A DNA stretch of 64,000 nt, taken from assembly GCF_014042355.1 (NCBI RefSeq), contig NZ_JACEZU010000009.1:186001-250000 (forward strand), in the 5' to 3' direction. Below are positions 8,647-17,421 of the stretch, piece by piece. A program made the position numbers and the translations under genes. Below the pieces are notes generated by a model. It saw only the letters and a program-made list of their open reading frames with translations. It was not told where the DNA came from and did not search any database. How positions within the stretch are numbered: the first letter of the stretch is position 1; the number at the start of each line of letters is the position of its first letter. The DNA comes from Rugamonas apoptosis. Its GTDB lineage: Bacteria; Pseudomonadota; Gammaproteobacteria; Burkholderiales; Burkholderiaceae_D.

Positions 8647-9927
8647 TCAGAAGCGGGAGCTGATCTGTACAGCCAGCACGTTCGCGCTGTTGTGGTATTG
8701 CGCGCTGTAGCCAGGCTGGGCGCCACTGGTATTGGCCTGGTTCAGCACCGTGGTAGGTTCCCACAGATAGCCATAAGCGATATCGACCGTCAGATCGGGA
8801 TTCGGGGCGTACCCGGCCCCCAAGGTCAAGGCTTTGCGGTTGCCCACGGGGACGCGGACGTTGCGATAGGCATTGCGGGCCGGCGATTGGTCGTAGGCGT
8901 AGCCAGCGCGCAGCAGCCATTGGCGGGAATACTGATAGGAGGCGCCTACCGCAGCCGACCACGTGTCATGAAACTTGAAGTCATCGCCAAAGGTGCCGAA
9001 TCCCAGCTGCTGTCCCAACGGCGACACGCCGCTATTGACCGCCTGGACCCGTTGAATGCGGCTCCAGCGCGTCCAGGTGGTGCCCAGGTAACCGGTCCAT
9101 CGCTGGTCGAAATGATGCGTCAATGACGTATCCACGGACTCCGGCATGGCGGTGTCGATCCGGTTGCTATAGTTCCCGTCCAGGTTGAAGGCGGCCGGGG
9201 TATTGCTCACCTCGGTATGGCCATTGGCGTGGAACACGAATTTCGAGTGGTAGCTCGCGCCCCAGGTGGTGGCGGCGCCCAGGTCGATCAACACCCCAAG
9301 ATTGGCGCCCACGGCGATGTCGTTGCCTGTGATTTTGATGTGCGTATCCTTGCCCCCGTTCAGCGCTCCGGTCGCCAGGTCCGTTTGCAAATTATTGTCG
9401 ATACGGTTCAGTGTCAGCCCGCCGCCAATGGAGACGTGCGGATCGATGCGATACGCGATGGTGGGCTGCAAGGTCATCACCTGCACCTTGCTGTAGGTAG
9501 CATGGTAACGTCCCTGGAACGTGCTTTCGTACTCATTCACCAGGCCAAACGGAACATAAAAACCCAGCCCGAACGTGAAGCGTTCATCGATCGGCATGGC
9601 GACATAGCCAAACGGAATCGCCGTCAACGGCACGGAGTCGCCATTATTGGTGCCGGGCGCCTCGCCCAGGGCGTCGCTGATCCTGTCCTTGACATCAATT
9701 AAGGCGAAGCCGCCGCTCACCTCCTTGCGCGCGATCCTGCTCAAGCCCGCCGGGTTTCCATAGATGGTGCTGGCGTCCAGGGCGGACGACGAGCGGCCGG
9801 CATAGGCGGTGCCAAAACCGCTGGCGCTTTGCTCGTTCAGGGCGAGGCCATTCGACCAGGCCGCCGAGGCATACCCGAGCGTCGTGACCAGCGTGGTCAG
9901 TGCGAGCGAAGTTTTTTTGTCATTCAT
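8647..9927 (-). CDS. OmpP1/FadL-type outer membrane channel
   Basis: 426 aa with a signal peptide (LALTTLVTTLGYASAAWS). The mature N-terminus NGLALNEQSASGFGTAYAGRSS is the FadL hatch motif, and the protein ends in the aromatic residue typical of beta-barrels (ISSRF). FadL proteins pass hydrophobic molecules such as fatty acids across the outer membrane by lateral diffusion. Its place among acyl-CoA and sterol-like enzymes supports uptake of a lipophilic substrate. It converges with the HxlR gene. Confidence 0.9.
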   Translation of the reverse strand: MNDKKTSLALTTLVTTLGYASAAWSNGLALNEQSASGFGTAYAGRSSSALDASTIYGNPAGLSRIARKEVSGGFALIDVKDRISDALGEAPGTNNGDSVPLTAIPFGYVAMPIDERFTFGLGFYVPFGLVNEYESTFQGRYHATYSKVQVMTLQPTIAYRIDPHVSIGGGLTLNRIDNNLQTDLATGALNGGKDTHIKITGNDIAVGANLGVLIDLGAATTWGASYHSKFVFHANGHTEVSNTPAAFNLDGNYSNRIDTAMPESVDTSLTHHFDQRWTGYLGTTWTRWSRIQRVQAVNSGVSPLGQQLGFGTFGDDFKFHDTWSAAVGASYQYSRQWLLRAGYAYDQSPARNAYRNVRVPVGNRKALTLGAGYAPNPDLTVDIAYGYLWEPTTVLNQANTSGAQPGYSAQYHNSANVLAVQISSRF

Positions 9928-10023
9928 ATAGCGATACCTTTAGTTCTATTTATGGGAAGTATGTGCAACCATGGATAAGCAATGACCGTTGAAAGCAGGT
10001 GGATCAGCCCGGGAAACCGTGGC

Positions 10024-11715
10024 CTATGCGGAGCGCGCCATCGCCCGCACCGCATCCGGCGCACCGCCAACCTTCGCGGGCACGTGGGACATGGCGTGCT
10101 CTGTCAGCGCGGTGATGGTGAGGCTGGGGTTCACGCCCAGGTTGGCACTGAGCATGGAGCCGTCGCAAATCAACATGTTTTGATAGCCAAAGACACGGCT
10201 GCGCACATCCATGACGCCGCGCTCCGGCGAGTCCGCCATCGCGCAGCCGCCCATGCAGTGCGCCGTCGTGGGGATGTTGAACAGGATCTCGCTCAAAAAG
10301 GTGGTGGCGGTGCCGCCCAGCGCCTTGGCGCCCTTTTCAGCAAAGGCGTTGGCCTCGGGGATGAAGGTGGGAATGGGACCGCCCACGCTGTCCAGCCTTT
10401 TCGTGAACGGCCAATACCAGCGGCGCGTCAGCCGCATATCGAGTGTCGCGTCGGCGGTCTGCATCACCAGCAGCAACATGGTCTGGCGCGCGAAGCCAAT
10501 CGGATTGTGCACATGCAGGGCTTTCAAGGGATGCTTGAGCAGCGTCCACAGCCAGGTGAAGATCCGCGTCCAGCCCGCCTTGCCACCGCACAGCAAGGTC
10601 ATCAACAGGCCGACGGCGTCCGCCCCTTCCGGATAGCGCACCACGCCGATGTGGGTACGCTCATCAAGGTAGATGCTGCCGCCGCCCGCCAGGCCCGGCG
10701 ACATGCTCTTGTCCGTCGCGGGGAAGCGCACCCCGATCAGCGATTCGGCGTTGGTGCGCACCCGCTTGCCCAGATCATCGCTGATCCGGGGCAAGGAGCC
10801 AGCTTGCTTCAACCGGAACAACAATTCCATCGTGCCCAGCGACGACGCCGCGAACACCACCCCACGGCAGCGGAAGCTGCGGCGCTGCTTGCCGAACCAG
10901 ACCGTCGAGCGTTCCGTGACGACTTCATAACCATCGCTGCCGTCTTGCTTGCCGTTGAGCGGGCGCACGTCGACCACCTTGGTCTCCGCGAAAACCTGGG
11001 TCCCGCCCTGCTCCGCCAGGTACAGATAGTTCTTGTCCAGCGTGTTCTTGGCGTTGTGCTTGCAACCCATCATGCACCCGCCGCAGCCGGTGCAGGTTCC
11101 ACGCGCCGGTCCCTTGCCGCCGAAATAGGGGTCGGGGTAGGTCTTGCCGCCAGCCTCTCCGGCAGGGGCGAAGAAGGTCGCTACGCGCGGCGCATGGAAC
11201 GTGTCGCCCACACCGTACAGGTCGGCCATTTTCTTGAGGCGGAAATCCGCCTCGCCCATGATCTGGCTCTCGGTCACACCCAACATGCGTTCCGCCGTGG
11301 CGAAGTGCTGGGGCATGATGCGCTTCCAGTCCGCCAGCCCGGCCCAGGAGCCTTGCTGCCACACGCTGGCGGATGGCACCAGCAAGGCGTTGGCGTAGGT
11401 GATCGAGCCACCACCGACCGCGTTGCCGCTGACGATCATCACATGGCGAAACCGGCGCATGTTGTAGAAGCCAAACATCTTCAGGCCGGGCCGCCACATC
11501 CAACGGCGGGCATCCCAATTGGATTTTGGAAAATCCTCAGCCGCCCAGCGCCGTCCCATCTCCATCACGCCAACGGAATAGCCTTTTTCCGTCAAGCGGT
11601 AGGCGGAGACGCTGCCGCCGAAACCTGAGCCAATGACGACATAGTCGAAATCGTAAATTGGGGACGCTGAGCGATGTTCAGGTCGGTACTCCTTGGTAGC
11701 GTGAGAACTGGCCAT
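10024..11715 (-). CDS. GMC oxidoreductase, cholesterol-oxidase-like, with four-cysteine cluster
   Basis: 563 aa from the ATG at 11715, which has AGAGGAAT upstream; the reading frame is open a further 74 codons but without a better start. The FAD-binding motif GSGFGG is at residues 29-34. Cysteines 208, 211, 214 and 218 (GTCTGCGGCMMGC) form a ferredoxin-like cluster also known in the mycobacterial ChoD group, and the C-terminal HCMGGC and NPSLTITAL motifs match GMC enzymes. It would oxidise an alcohol, possibly a sterol or terpenoid. A paralogue is encoded at 14907-16583. Confidence 0.85.
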   Translation of the reverse strand: MASSHATKEYRPEHRSASPIYDFDYVVIGSGFGGSVSAYRLTEKGYSVGVMEMGRRWAAEDFPKSNWDARRWMWRPGLKMFGFYNMRRFRHVMIVSGNAVGGGSITYANALLVPSASVWQQGSWAGLADWKRIMPQHFATAERMLGVTESQIMGEADFRLKKMADLYGVGDTFHAPRVATFFAPAGEAGGKTYPDPYFGGKGPARGTCTGCGGCMMGCKHNAKNTLDKNYLYLAEQGGTQVFAETKVVDVRPLNGKQDGSDGYEVVTERSTVWFGKQRRSFRCRGVVFAASSLGTMELLFRLKQAGSLPRISDDLGKRVRTNAESLIGVRFPATDKSMSPGLAGGGSIYLDERTHIGVVRYPEGADAVGLLMTLLCGGKAGWTRIFTWLWTLLKHPLKALHVHNPIGFARQTMLLLVMQTADATLDMRLTRRWYWPFTKRLDSVGGPIPTFIPEANAFAEKGAKALGGTATTFLSEILFNIPTTAHCMGGCAMADSPERGVMDVRSRVFGYQNMLICDGSMLSANLGVNPSLTITALTEHAMSHVPAKVGGAPDAVRAMARSA

Positions 11716-11938
11716 CTGGTAATTCCTCTTTGGTAAGGCAATGCGGATGATGGGGGGTATGACGGGGAGCCCGACAACGTGCACGCGGCCGCCTAGGCGG
11801 GCTGGGCGCGCAGTGCGCATGGACTTGGGGAAAGCAACGGCTGGGGCAGGTGCGCCGTCTCGGGCGCAGGGGAGCTTGGCATGATGAAATCTCGTTTGTC
11901 TCGTTGTCGCCCCTTGTGCTACCGGGCTTTTTTTCAAC

Positions 11939-11968
11939 TATACAATACGTATACCAAGATTACTATAC
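11939..11968. promoter_or_regulatory. Repeated TATAC/GTATA half-sites upstream of GMC oxidoreductase
   Basis: TATAC (11939-11943), GTATA (11949-11953) and TATAC (11964-11968) lie in an AT-rich stretch about 230 bp before the oxidoreductase start. Similar half-sites precede the HxlR gene. The rest of 11716-12120 shows no gene. Confidence 0.35.
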
Positions 11969-12064
11969 AAAACTTATAGTAAATCGATGATCTGTTGTAG
12001 CGGCGTGAAAACGCTAGCGGCGGCGGCCCATGAACCCGGCCGGTTCATCCACCGAGTTTGAACG

Positions 12065-12115
12065 GCCAGTGCCCGTGGCGGCACTGGCGTGAAGGGCGCC
12101 CGATCAGGCGCCCTT
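12065..12115 (-). terminator. Two stem-loops 3' of the periplasmic protein gene
   Basis: AAGGGCGCC and GGCGCCCTT (12092-12115) form a perfect 9-bp stem just after the stop at 12121. A second stem pairs GCCAGTGCC with GGCACTGGC (12065-12088). The U-tract is poor, so termination may be weak. Confidence 0.55.
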
Positions 12116-12120
12116 GGTAC

Positions 12121-12531
12121 TTACTGGACCGTAAGAATCACCTTGACGGTGTCGTCGACCTGCGATTTTTCGATGTAGCCAATCGCACTGACGTCGGCCG
12201 CCACCGCTTTCTTGACCTCGGCGCTGGACGCCAGCTCCTTGGGTGCCACCGCCTTGCCGGTAAACACCAGCTTGGACCAGATCGCCTTTACCTGAGAAGT
12301 ATCCTTGTCCAGCACCTTTTTATAGAACTCGGTACGCAAGGCGCCATCCGTGTGTTCGATCGGCGTGAACATCGCGGATTTACCGACGAAGAACTGGCCA
12401 GCCTGCTCACTGAACATGCGCGTGGCCGGGTTCTTCGGATTGACGATGACGACGATTTCCGTCGCGAAGGCCGGGGTCGCGGCCAGCCAGACAGCGGCCG
12501 CCAACAGCAGTTTCCCAATAGTCTTATGCAT
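12121..12531 (-). CDS. Small periplasmic phosphate-binding-like (PstS-like) protein
   Basis: 136 aa from the ATG at 12531. Signal peptide (KLLLAAAVWLAATPAFA) followed by EIVVIVNPKNP and a TDGALRTEFYKKVLDK segment typical of short PstS-like solute-binding proteins. It starts 10 bp after the porin stop, so the two genes are one transcript. Such short PstS-like proteins often pair with a porin; whether this one binds phosphate is not shown. Confidence 0.75.
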   Translation of the reverse strand: MHKTIGKLLLAAAVWLAATPAFATEIVVIVNPKNPATRMFSEQAGQFFVGKSAMFTPIEHTDGALRTEFYKKVLDKDTSQVKAIWSKLVFTGKAVAPKELASSAEVKKAVAADVSAIGYIEKSQVDDTVKVILTVQ

Positions 12532-12541
12532 GGCATGCTCC

Positions 12542-13732
12542 TTAGTAGAGGAAATCGACCGCCGCGGCATACACGGTGACGGGGCCACTGAAGCCAGGCT
12601 TGGTATTGAGGAAGAAACCAGCGCCATCGCGTGGTTTGACGCGGTCAATCTGGACCTTGAATGCCGCCGACTTGTGGAAGTCCCAGCGCAGGCCAACCGC
12701 GTCCGTCGATTGCAACGGCGATCTGGCCAGGCTATTGACGGCCGCGCTGACCGGCGCCAACGGACCACTGTCCGGCAACGCCGCGATGCCGCGTACGCTG
12801 TTCTGCTTGACGTCGCCATGCATGTAGAACGGCACGAACTTATTCCAACGATAACCAAGCATGATGTACCAGGAACTGGTGTTCGGCACCACCGGCGTAT
12901 CGACCTTGCGTTTGCCATACTCGGCCTGAGCCAATACGTTGGCGTAGTCCATCGTCAGGCCAACGGAGGTGAACGAACTACGGCGATCGATCGAATCCAG
13001 TTCACTTGCGACGGTCCCCAGTCCGGCCTGCCTGAGCACACCCAGCAAGGCGTCAAAATCGGGGTTGTGGAAGCTGACGTTACCGAAGCTGTGCGCCACG
13101 CGGTAGGTAAAAGGACCGTTTTCCAGCAATAACTGGGACGCCACGAGGCCTGAATTGACGGTCACCGTCGGCGTGATGTTCTTGGCCGTCCCCATCGCGA
13201 TCTGGGCGGTGACAGTCGTGTCGCCAAAGCTGTGTTGATACATCAGATCGCCACCATTGGCGAAGTCCAGCGGCACCTGCCGGTACATCTCGGTCGGCGG
13301 GCGCAACATGGTATTGGCATAGCCCACATTGACCACGTCGGAAATCATGTAGATAGGCAGGCCGATACGGCCCAGGCGCACGGAAAAATCGTCACTCACC
13401 TTGTACTTGAGGAAGGCCCAGGCCAACTCCGCGTCGTATTGGTCGCGCTGACCGTATTTGCGCGCCAGGCCTTGCGCCGTCAACGACAGATCGCCGCTGA
13501 GTTTGGCCGTCGCCTGGATCCCGAAGTTCGAGTCCACGCCGGTACGAGCATCCTTGCCGGCGCCGGCGGCCTGGTTGACACGTGCAAACTGGCCATCATC
13601 CGTATTGCTTCTCGTTACAGCGGCCGTACCAAATCCGCTGATGGTGATCGCCCCGCCCTCCTGCGCCTGCGCAGCGCCAGCCATGGCGCCGAGCACCGCC
13701 AACGTCGCTATTCCAACTGTCTTCTTTCTCAT
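12542..13732 (-). CDS. Outer membrane porin-like protein
   Basis: 396 aa with signal peptide (GIATLAVLGAMAGAAQA) and a beta-barrel pattern of alternating residues ending in VDFLY. GGAITISGFGTAAVTRSN after the cleavage site resembles the first strand of porin-like proteins. It is the first gene of a two-gene unit with the PstS-like protein. The perfect operator palindrome at 13808-13829 lies 76 bp upstream, suggesting control by the same TetR as the acyl-CoA genes. Confidence 0.8.
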   Translation of the reverse strand: MRKKTVGIATLAVLGAMAGAAQAQEGGAITISGFGTAAVTRSNTDDGQFARVNQAAGAGKDARTGVDSNFGIQATAKLSGDLSLTAQGLARKYGQRDQYDAELAWAFLKYKVSDDFSVRLGRIGLPIYMISDVVNVGYANTMLRPPTEMYRQVPLDFANGGDLMYQHSFGDTTVTAQIAMGTAKNITPTVTVNSGLVASQLLLENGPFTYRVAHSFGNVSFHNPDFDALLGVLRQAGLGTVASELDSIDRRSSFTSVGLTMDYANVLAQAEYGKRKVDTPVVPNTSSWYIMLGYRWNKFVPFYMHGDVKQNSVRGIAALPDSGPLAPVSAAVNSLARSPLQSTDAVGLRWDFHKSAAFKVQIDRVKPRDGAGFFLNTKPGFSGPVTVYAAAVDFLY

Positions 13733-13807
13733 CGAGCACTTTCTAGTGGTTAAAATTTATTTGATGTCGCATGACATGCCATGCGCTTTATGCTGATTTT
13801 CGCACGC

Positions 13808-13829
13808 AAATATGATGATCATCATATTT
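13808..13829. promoter_or_regulatory. TetR-type operator copy 4, perfect 22-bp palindrome
   Basis: The centre ATATGATGATCATCATAT extends by two matching pairs on each side without a mismatch. It is the best copy of the family and lies between the MDR reductase stop and the porin start, so it most likely controls the porin unit. Confidence 0.75.
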
Positions 13830-13886
13830 TATGATTTGCTGTGTGGCAAATATGCGAATCCAATGACGCACCTCCGCCGCCGCTGC

Positions 13887-14891
13887 TTAGGATTTCACCT
13901 TGATCACCACCTTGCCCTTGGCCCGGCCGGTCTGTACGTAATCAAGCGCTTCGGCCGTGGACGCGAACGGAAAAACTTTGTCCACCACCGGACGAATGAC
14001 GCCGCCATCGATCAAACCGGCGATGCTGCGCAGTTGCGTGCCATCGGCCCGCATGAACAGGAAGGAATAGCGCACTTGATGACGCCGCGCCAGCTTTCTG
14101 ATCCTGTAGCTGAGCAGCCCCATCGCCACCCTGACGAACCAGGGTGCGCCGCTGGCCTTGGCAAAATCAGGGTCCGGCGGGCCGGAGATGGAAATCAGCC
14201 GGCCGCCGGGCTTGAGCACGCGCACCGATCGCATGAGCGCCTCTCCGCCCTGCGTATCGAGCACCACGTCGTAATCGTGCAGCACGCCCGAGAAATCCGT
14301 CTGCTTGTAATCGATGACGACATCGGCCCCCAGTTGTTGGACCCATGCACGGTTGGCGGCGCTGGTGGTGGTGGCGACATACGCCCCCAGCGACTTCGCC
14401 AACTGGATCGCGAAGCTGCCCACGCCGCCGGAGCCCGCATGGATCAGCACTTTCTGGCCCTGCCGCACATTCGCCATTTCCACCAGGGCCTGCCAGCCGG
14501 TCAATCCAACCAGCGGCATGGCGGCGGCCTCCTCCATGCTGAGCGTGTGCGGCTTGGGCGCCAGCGCATCCTCACTGACGGCGATGTATTCAGCGAAGGT
14601 GCCAATCCGCTCCTGCGGCGGACGCGCATACACCTGGTCGCCCGGCTTGTATCCCCGCACGCGCGCACCGACGCGCACCACCACGCCCGCCAGATCATTC
14701 CCCAGTATCAGCGGCAAGCGATAGGGCAATACCATCTTGAGCCCGCCACTGCGGATCTTCAGGTCCAGCGGGTTGACGCTGGCGGCGTGTATCTCGACCA
14801 GCACATCGCTGCCGCCAAGTTCAGGCTCGGGCATCTCAGCGGCGCGCACGGCGCTGCTGGCGCCATAGCGGTCTATGACATAGGCTTTCAT
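13887..14891 (-). CDS. MDR-family quinone/enoyl reductase
   Basis: 334 aa medium-chain dehydrogenase/reductase without the structural zinc cysteines: MKAYVIDRYG start, GNDLAGVVV, and the dinucleotide motif HAGSGGVGSFAIQLAK. Such NADPH enzymes reduce quinones or conjugated enones. It is the last of a six-gene minus-strand operon that starts with the enoyl-CoA hydratase at 20823. A paralogue at 22157-23164 ends with the same pattern (RPVVDKVFPF versus RPVVDRVFPF). Confidence 0.87.
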   Translation of the reverse strand: MKAYVIDRYGASSAVRAAEMPEPELGGSDVLVEIHAASVNPLDLKIRSGGLKMVLPYRLPLILGNDLAGVVVRVGARVRGYKPGDQVYARPPQERIGTFAEYIAVSEDALAPKPHTLSMEEAAAMPLVGLTGWQALVEMANVRQGQKVLIHAGSGGVGSFAIQLAKSLGAYVATTTSAANRAWVQQLGADVVIDYKQTDFSGVLHDYDVVLDTQGGEALMRSVRVLKPGGRLISISGPPDPDFAKASGAPWFVRVAMGLLSYRIRKLARRHQVRYSFLFMRADGTQLRSIAGLIDGGVIRPVVDKVFPFASTAEALDYVQTGRAKGKVVIKVKS

Positions 14892-14906
14892 GGTGCGCTC
14901 CAGTGT

Positions 14907-16583
14907 TTATTGCTGGTAGATGGGAATGGGCTTGCCGTTGCCGCCGTACTGTCCAGTGTACTCCCGTGCCAGACCAGGCTGCAGCGCGGAAATCTGCGCC
15001 ATGGCATATTCCGCCAGCGCCGTGATGGTCAGCGCCGGATTGACGCCAGGATTGGCCGGCATGGCGGCGCCATCGCACACCACCATGTTCTGGTAGCCGA
15101 ACACCCGCAGCTGACTATCGATCACCCCTTGCGACGGGCTGGCGCCGATGACGGCGCCCCCCAACACGTGGGCGGTGGTCGGAATATCGGCCAGCGCCTC
15201 CAGCACATTGCTTTGGGCGATGCCTCCTGTGCGCCGCGCCAGCCACTCGGCGGCCTGATTCGCCACCTCGATATAGGTTGGGTTGGGCTTGTTCTGATCC
15301 TGCGCGGTGACCAAGCGATAGCCGCGTCCCAGCCAGCGCTTCCTGGGGCGCAGCGCGATGGCGTTATCCAAGGTTTGCATCACCAGCAATGTCACCATAT
15401 GCCTGCTCCAGCCCACCGGCCACAAGGTCTTCAGCCATTGCAGCGGATGCGCGGCGATCTGGCCCAGCCACTTCAACGGCCGGGTCAAGCGGCTGCCCTT
15501 GCCGACCAGGACCGTGTACATCAGCCCCATGAAATCCGCATGGCGGCCGTAGGTGAGGAACTCGATATTGGTGTTCTGGTCCACATGCACACTGCTGCTG
15601 GCCGTGACGTCATTCCAGGTCTTGAGATCCTTGGGCAAGCGCACATTCAGCACGGATTCGCTGTTGGTCCGCACCAGCTCCCCCAGGCGGTCGCTCAGCC
15701 GTGGCAGTGAGCCACTGAGCTTGCAGTTGGCCAGCAGTTCGTTGGTGCCCAGCGCGCCGCCGGCGAACACGATGCCGCGCGCCGTATGAGTCTGGCGCCG
15801 CCTGGCGAACCAGGCGCCGGGACGCTCGGTCGTCACGCGGTAGCCGTCGCTGCCGTCGGGCGCGCCGAGCGGCTGGATATCGACCACCTGGCGCTGCGCC
15901 ATGATCTGTGTCCCGCGCTTCTCGGCGAACCACAGGTAGTTCTTCTGCAGCGAATTGACCGCGCCCACCCGGCACCCCACCATGCAGGAACCGCAACGCG
16001 TGCACCCGGTGCGGTCCGGCCCTTCGCCGCCAAAATAGGGATCCTTGACCGTCTCGCCCGGCGCGCCGAAGAACACGCCGGTGGGCGAGCGGTGAAAGCC
16101 GTCCGGATTACCGAAGTGCCGCGCCATGTCCCGCGCCAACTGCTGATTGGTGGAGTCGAACGGCACGGTCCGCACGCCGAGCATGCGTTCCGCCGCCTCA
16201 TAGTGTGGCCGCAGCAGGCCGGCCCAGTCGCCTAGCGCGCGCCATTGCGGATTGACGAAGAACTCCGGCCGCGCACGGTAGAGCACCCCGCCATATACGC
16301 TGCTGCCGCCACCGACGCCGGACTGGCTGGGAAAGAAGACGTGCCGAAACACCTTCATGCGCATCACGCCGCGCAAGCCGATGGCCGGCGCCCACAGGAA
16401 TTTGTGCAGATGCCATGCGGATTTGGGCAGGTCTTCGTCGCGGCGGCGCTGGCCCCGCTCGAACACGCCCACCCGGTAGCCCTTCTCGGCCAGGCGCAGC
16501 GCCGAGACGCTGCCGCCGAAGCCGGAGCCGATCACCAGCCAGTCAAAATCGAAGGTCGCGGCGATATTTTTGTTGGCCTGCAT
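14907..16583 (-). CDS. GMC oxidoreductase, cholesterol-oxidase-like, second copy
   Basis: 558 aa. FAD motif GSGFGG at residues 19-24. Cysteines 194, 197, 200 and 204 (GCTRCGSCMVGC) form the same cluster as in the protein at 10024-11715, and NPALTITAL closes the C-terminal FAD contact. It lies 15 bp before the MDR gene in the operon. The two GMC enzymes are clearly related but not recent duplicates, so they may act on different alcohols of the same route. Confidence 0.85.
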   Translation of the reverse strand: MQANKNIAATFDFDWLVIGSGFGGSVSALRLAEKGYRVGVFERGQRRRDEDLPKSAWHLHKFLWAPAIGLRGVMRMKVFRHVFFPSQSGVGGGSSVYGGVLYRARPEFFVNPQWRALGDWAGLLRPHYEAAERMLGVRTVPFDSTNQQLARDMARHFGNPDGFHRSPTGVFFGAPGETVKDPYFGGEGPDRTGCTRCGSCMVGCRVGAVNSLQKNYLWFAEKRGTQIMAQRQVVDIQPLGAPDGSDGYRVTTERPGAWFARRRQTHTARGIVFAGGALGTNELLANCKLSGSLPRLSDRLGELVRTNSESVLNVRLPKDLKTWNDVTASSSVHVDQNTNIEFLTYGRHADFMGLMYTVLVGKGSRLTRPLKWLGQIAAHPLQWLKTLWPVGWSRHMVTLLVMQTLDNAIALRPRKRWLGRGYRLVTAQDQNKPNPTYIEVANQAAEWLARRTGGIAQSNVLEALADIPTTAHVLGGAVIGASPSQGVIDSQLRVFGYQNMVVCDGAAMPANPGVNPALTITALAEYAMAQISALQPGLAREYTGQYGGNGKPIPIYQQ

Positions 16584-16611
16584 TTGCTTGTCTCCTGGAT
16601 GATTTTTATAG

Positions 16612-17421
16612 TCAGTGCGCCAGCAGCCGGACCACCCACCGCGTCATCGCCGTCGGCGCCACGCGGGTCGCGAACGAGAGCGTCCCGGCCTGCAGCCCGA
16701 CCATCCAATGGGTCTTGTGGATGAGCCTGCGCCCGGTGGCGCAGCGCCACACGGTGGCGGCCACGTCGGCCGGCGTGAGCCGGATGCCGAGCGATTGCGC
16801 GCTGGCGATGCTTTTAAAGCCGGCGGCCATCGCGCTGCTGACGAAGCTGGGCCAAATGTCGCTGACCCGGATGCCGTACTGACTCCATTCGAGGTCCAGC
16901 CCTTCCGTGAAGCCCCGTACGGCGAACTTGGTCGCCGAATAGGTCACCAGGTCAGGCTGGCCATAGATCGCTGTGGCGGAGGCCATATTGATCACGCGCG
17001 CGCCGGGCGTCTTGCGCAGGTAGCGCAAGGCGCAATGGCAACCGACGATCATGCCCCCCACATTCACGTCGAGCATGGCCCGATGTTTCGCCAGCGGCAC
17101 GGTCTCGAACGGCCCCGCGCTCAGAATGCCGGCATTGTTGAACAGGACGTCGAGGCGCTGGCCGCTGCGTACCCAGAAATGCGCCAGCGCCGCCTCCCAC
17201 CCGTCGGGATCGCTGACATCGAGCACGCCGCTGGTGGCGTTGTGTTCGCCCAGCTCAGCGGCGATCCTGGCCACGCCTTCGCCGTTGACGTCATACAGGC
17301 CGACATACCAGCCCCGCGCCGCGAACAGCTCGGCACAGGCACGTCCTATCCCGGACGCGGCGCCCGTCACGAAGATCGCCGGGCGGCGCATAGTGGCGCC
17401 CGCTTGCGCAGGCTTATGCAT
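16612..17421 (-). CDS. Short-chain dehydrogenase/reductase
   Basis: 269 aa classical SDR. Cofactor motif TGAASGIGRA, NNAG, and the catalytic Ser/Tyr-x3-Lys (YSATKFAVRG) are all present. The start at 17421 overlaps the end of the ligase gene by 8 bp and has GGAAG upstream. It would interconvert a hydroxyl and a keto group in the operon's pathway, for example a 3-hydroxyacyl or alicyclic alcohol. Confidence 0.88.
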   Translation of the reverse strand: MHKPAQAGATMRRPAIFVTGAASGIGRACAELFAARGWYVGLYDVNGEGVARIAAELGEHNATSGVLDVSDPDGWEAALAHFWVRSGQRLDVLFNNAGILSAGPFETVPLAKHRAMLDVNVGGMIVGCHCALRYLRKTPGARVINMASATAIYGQPDLVTYSATKFAVRGFTEGLDLEWSQYGIRVSDIWPSFVSSAMAAGFKSIASAQSLGIRLTPADVAATVWRCATGRRLIHKTHWMVGLQAGTLSFATRVAPTAMTRWVVRLLAH

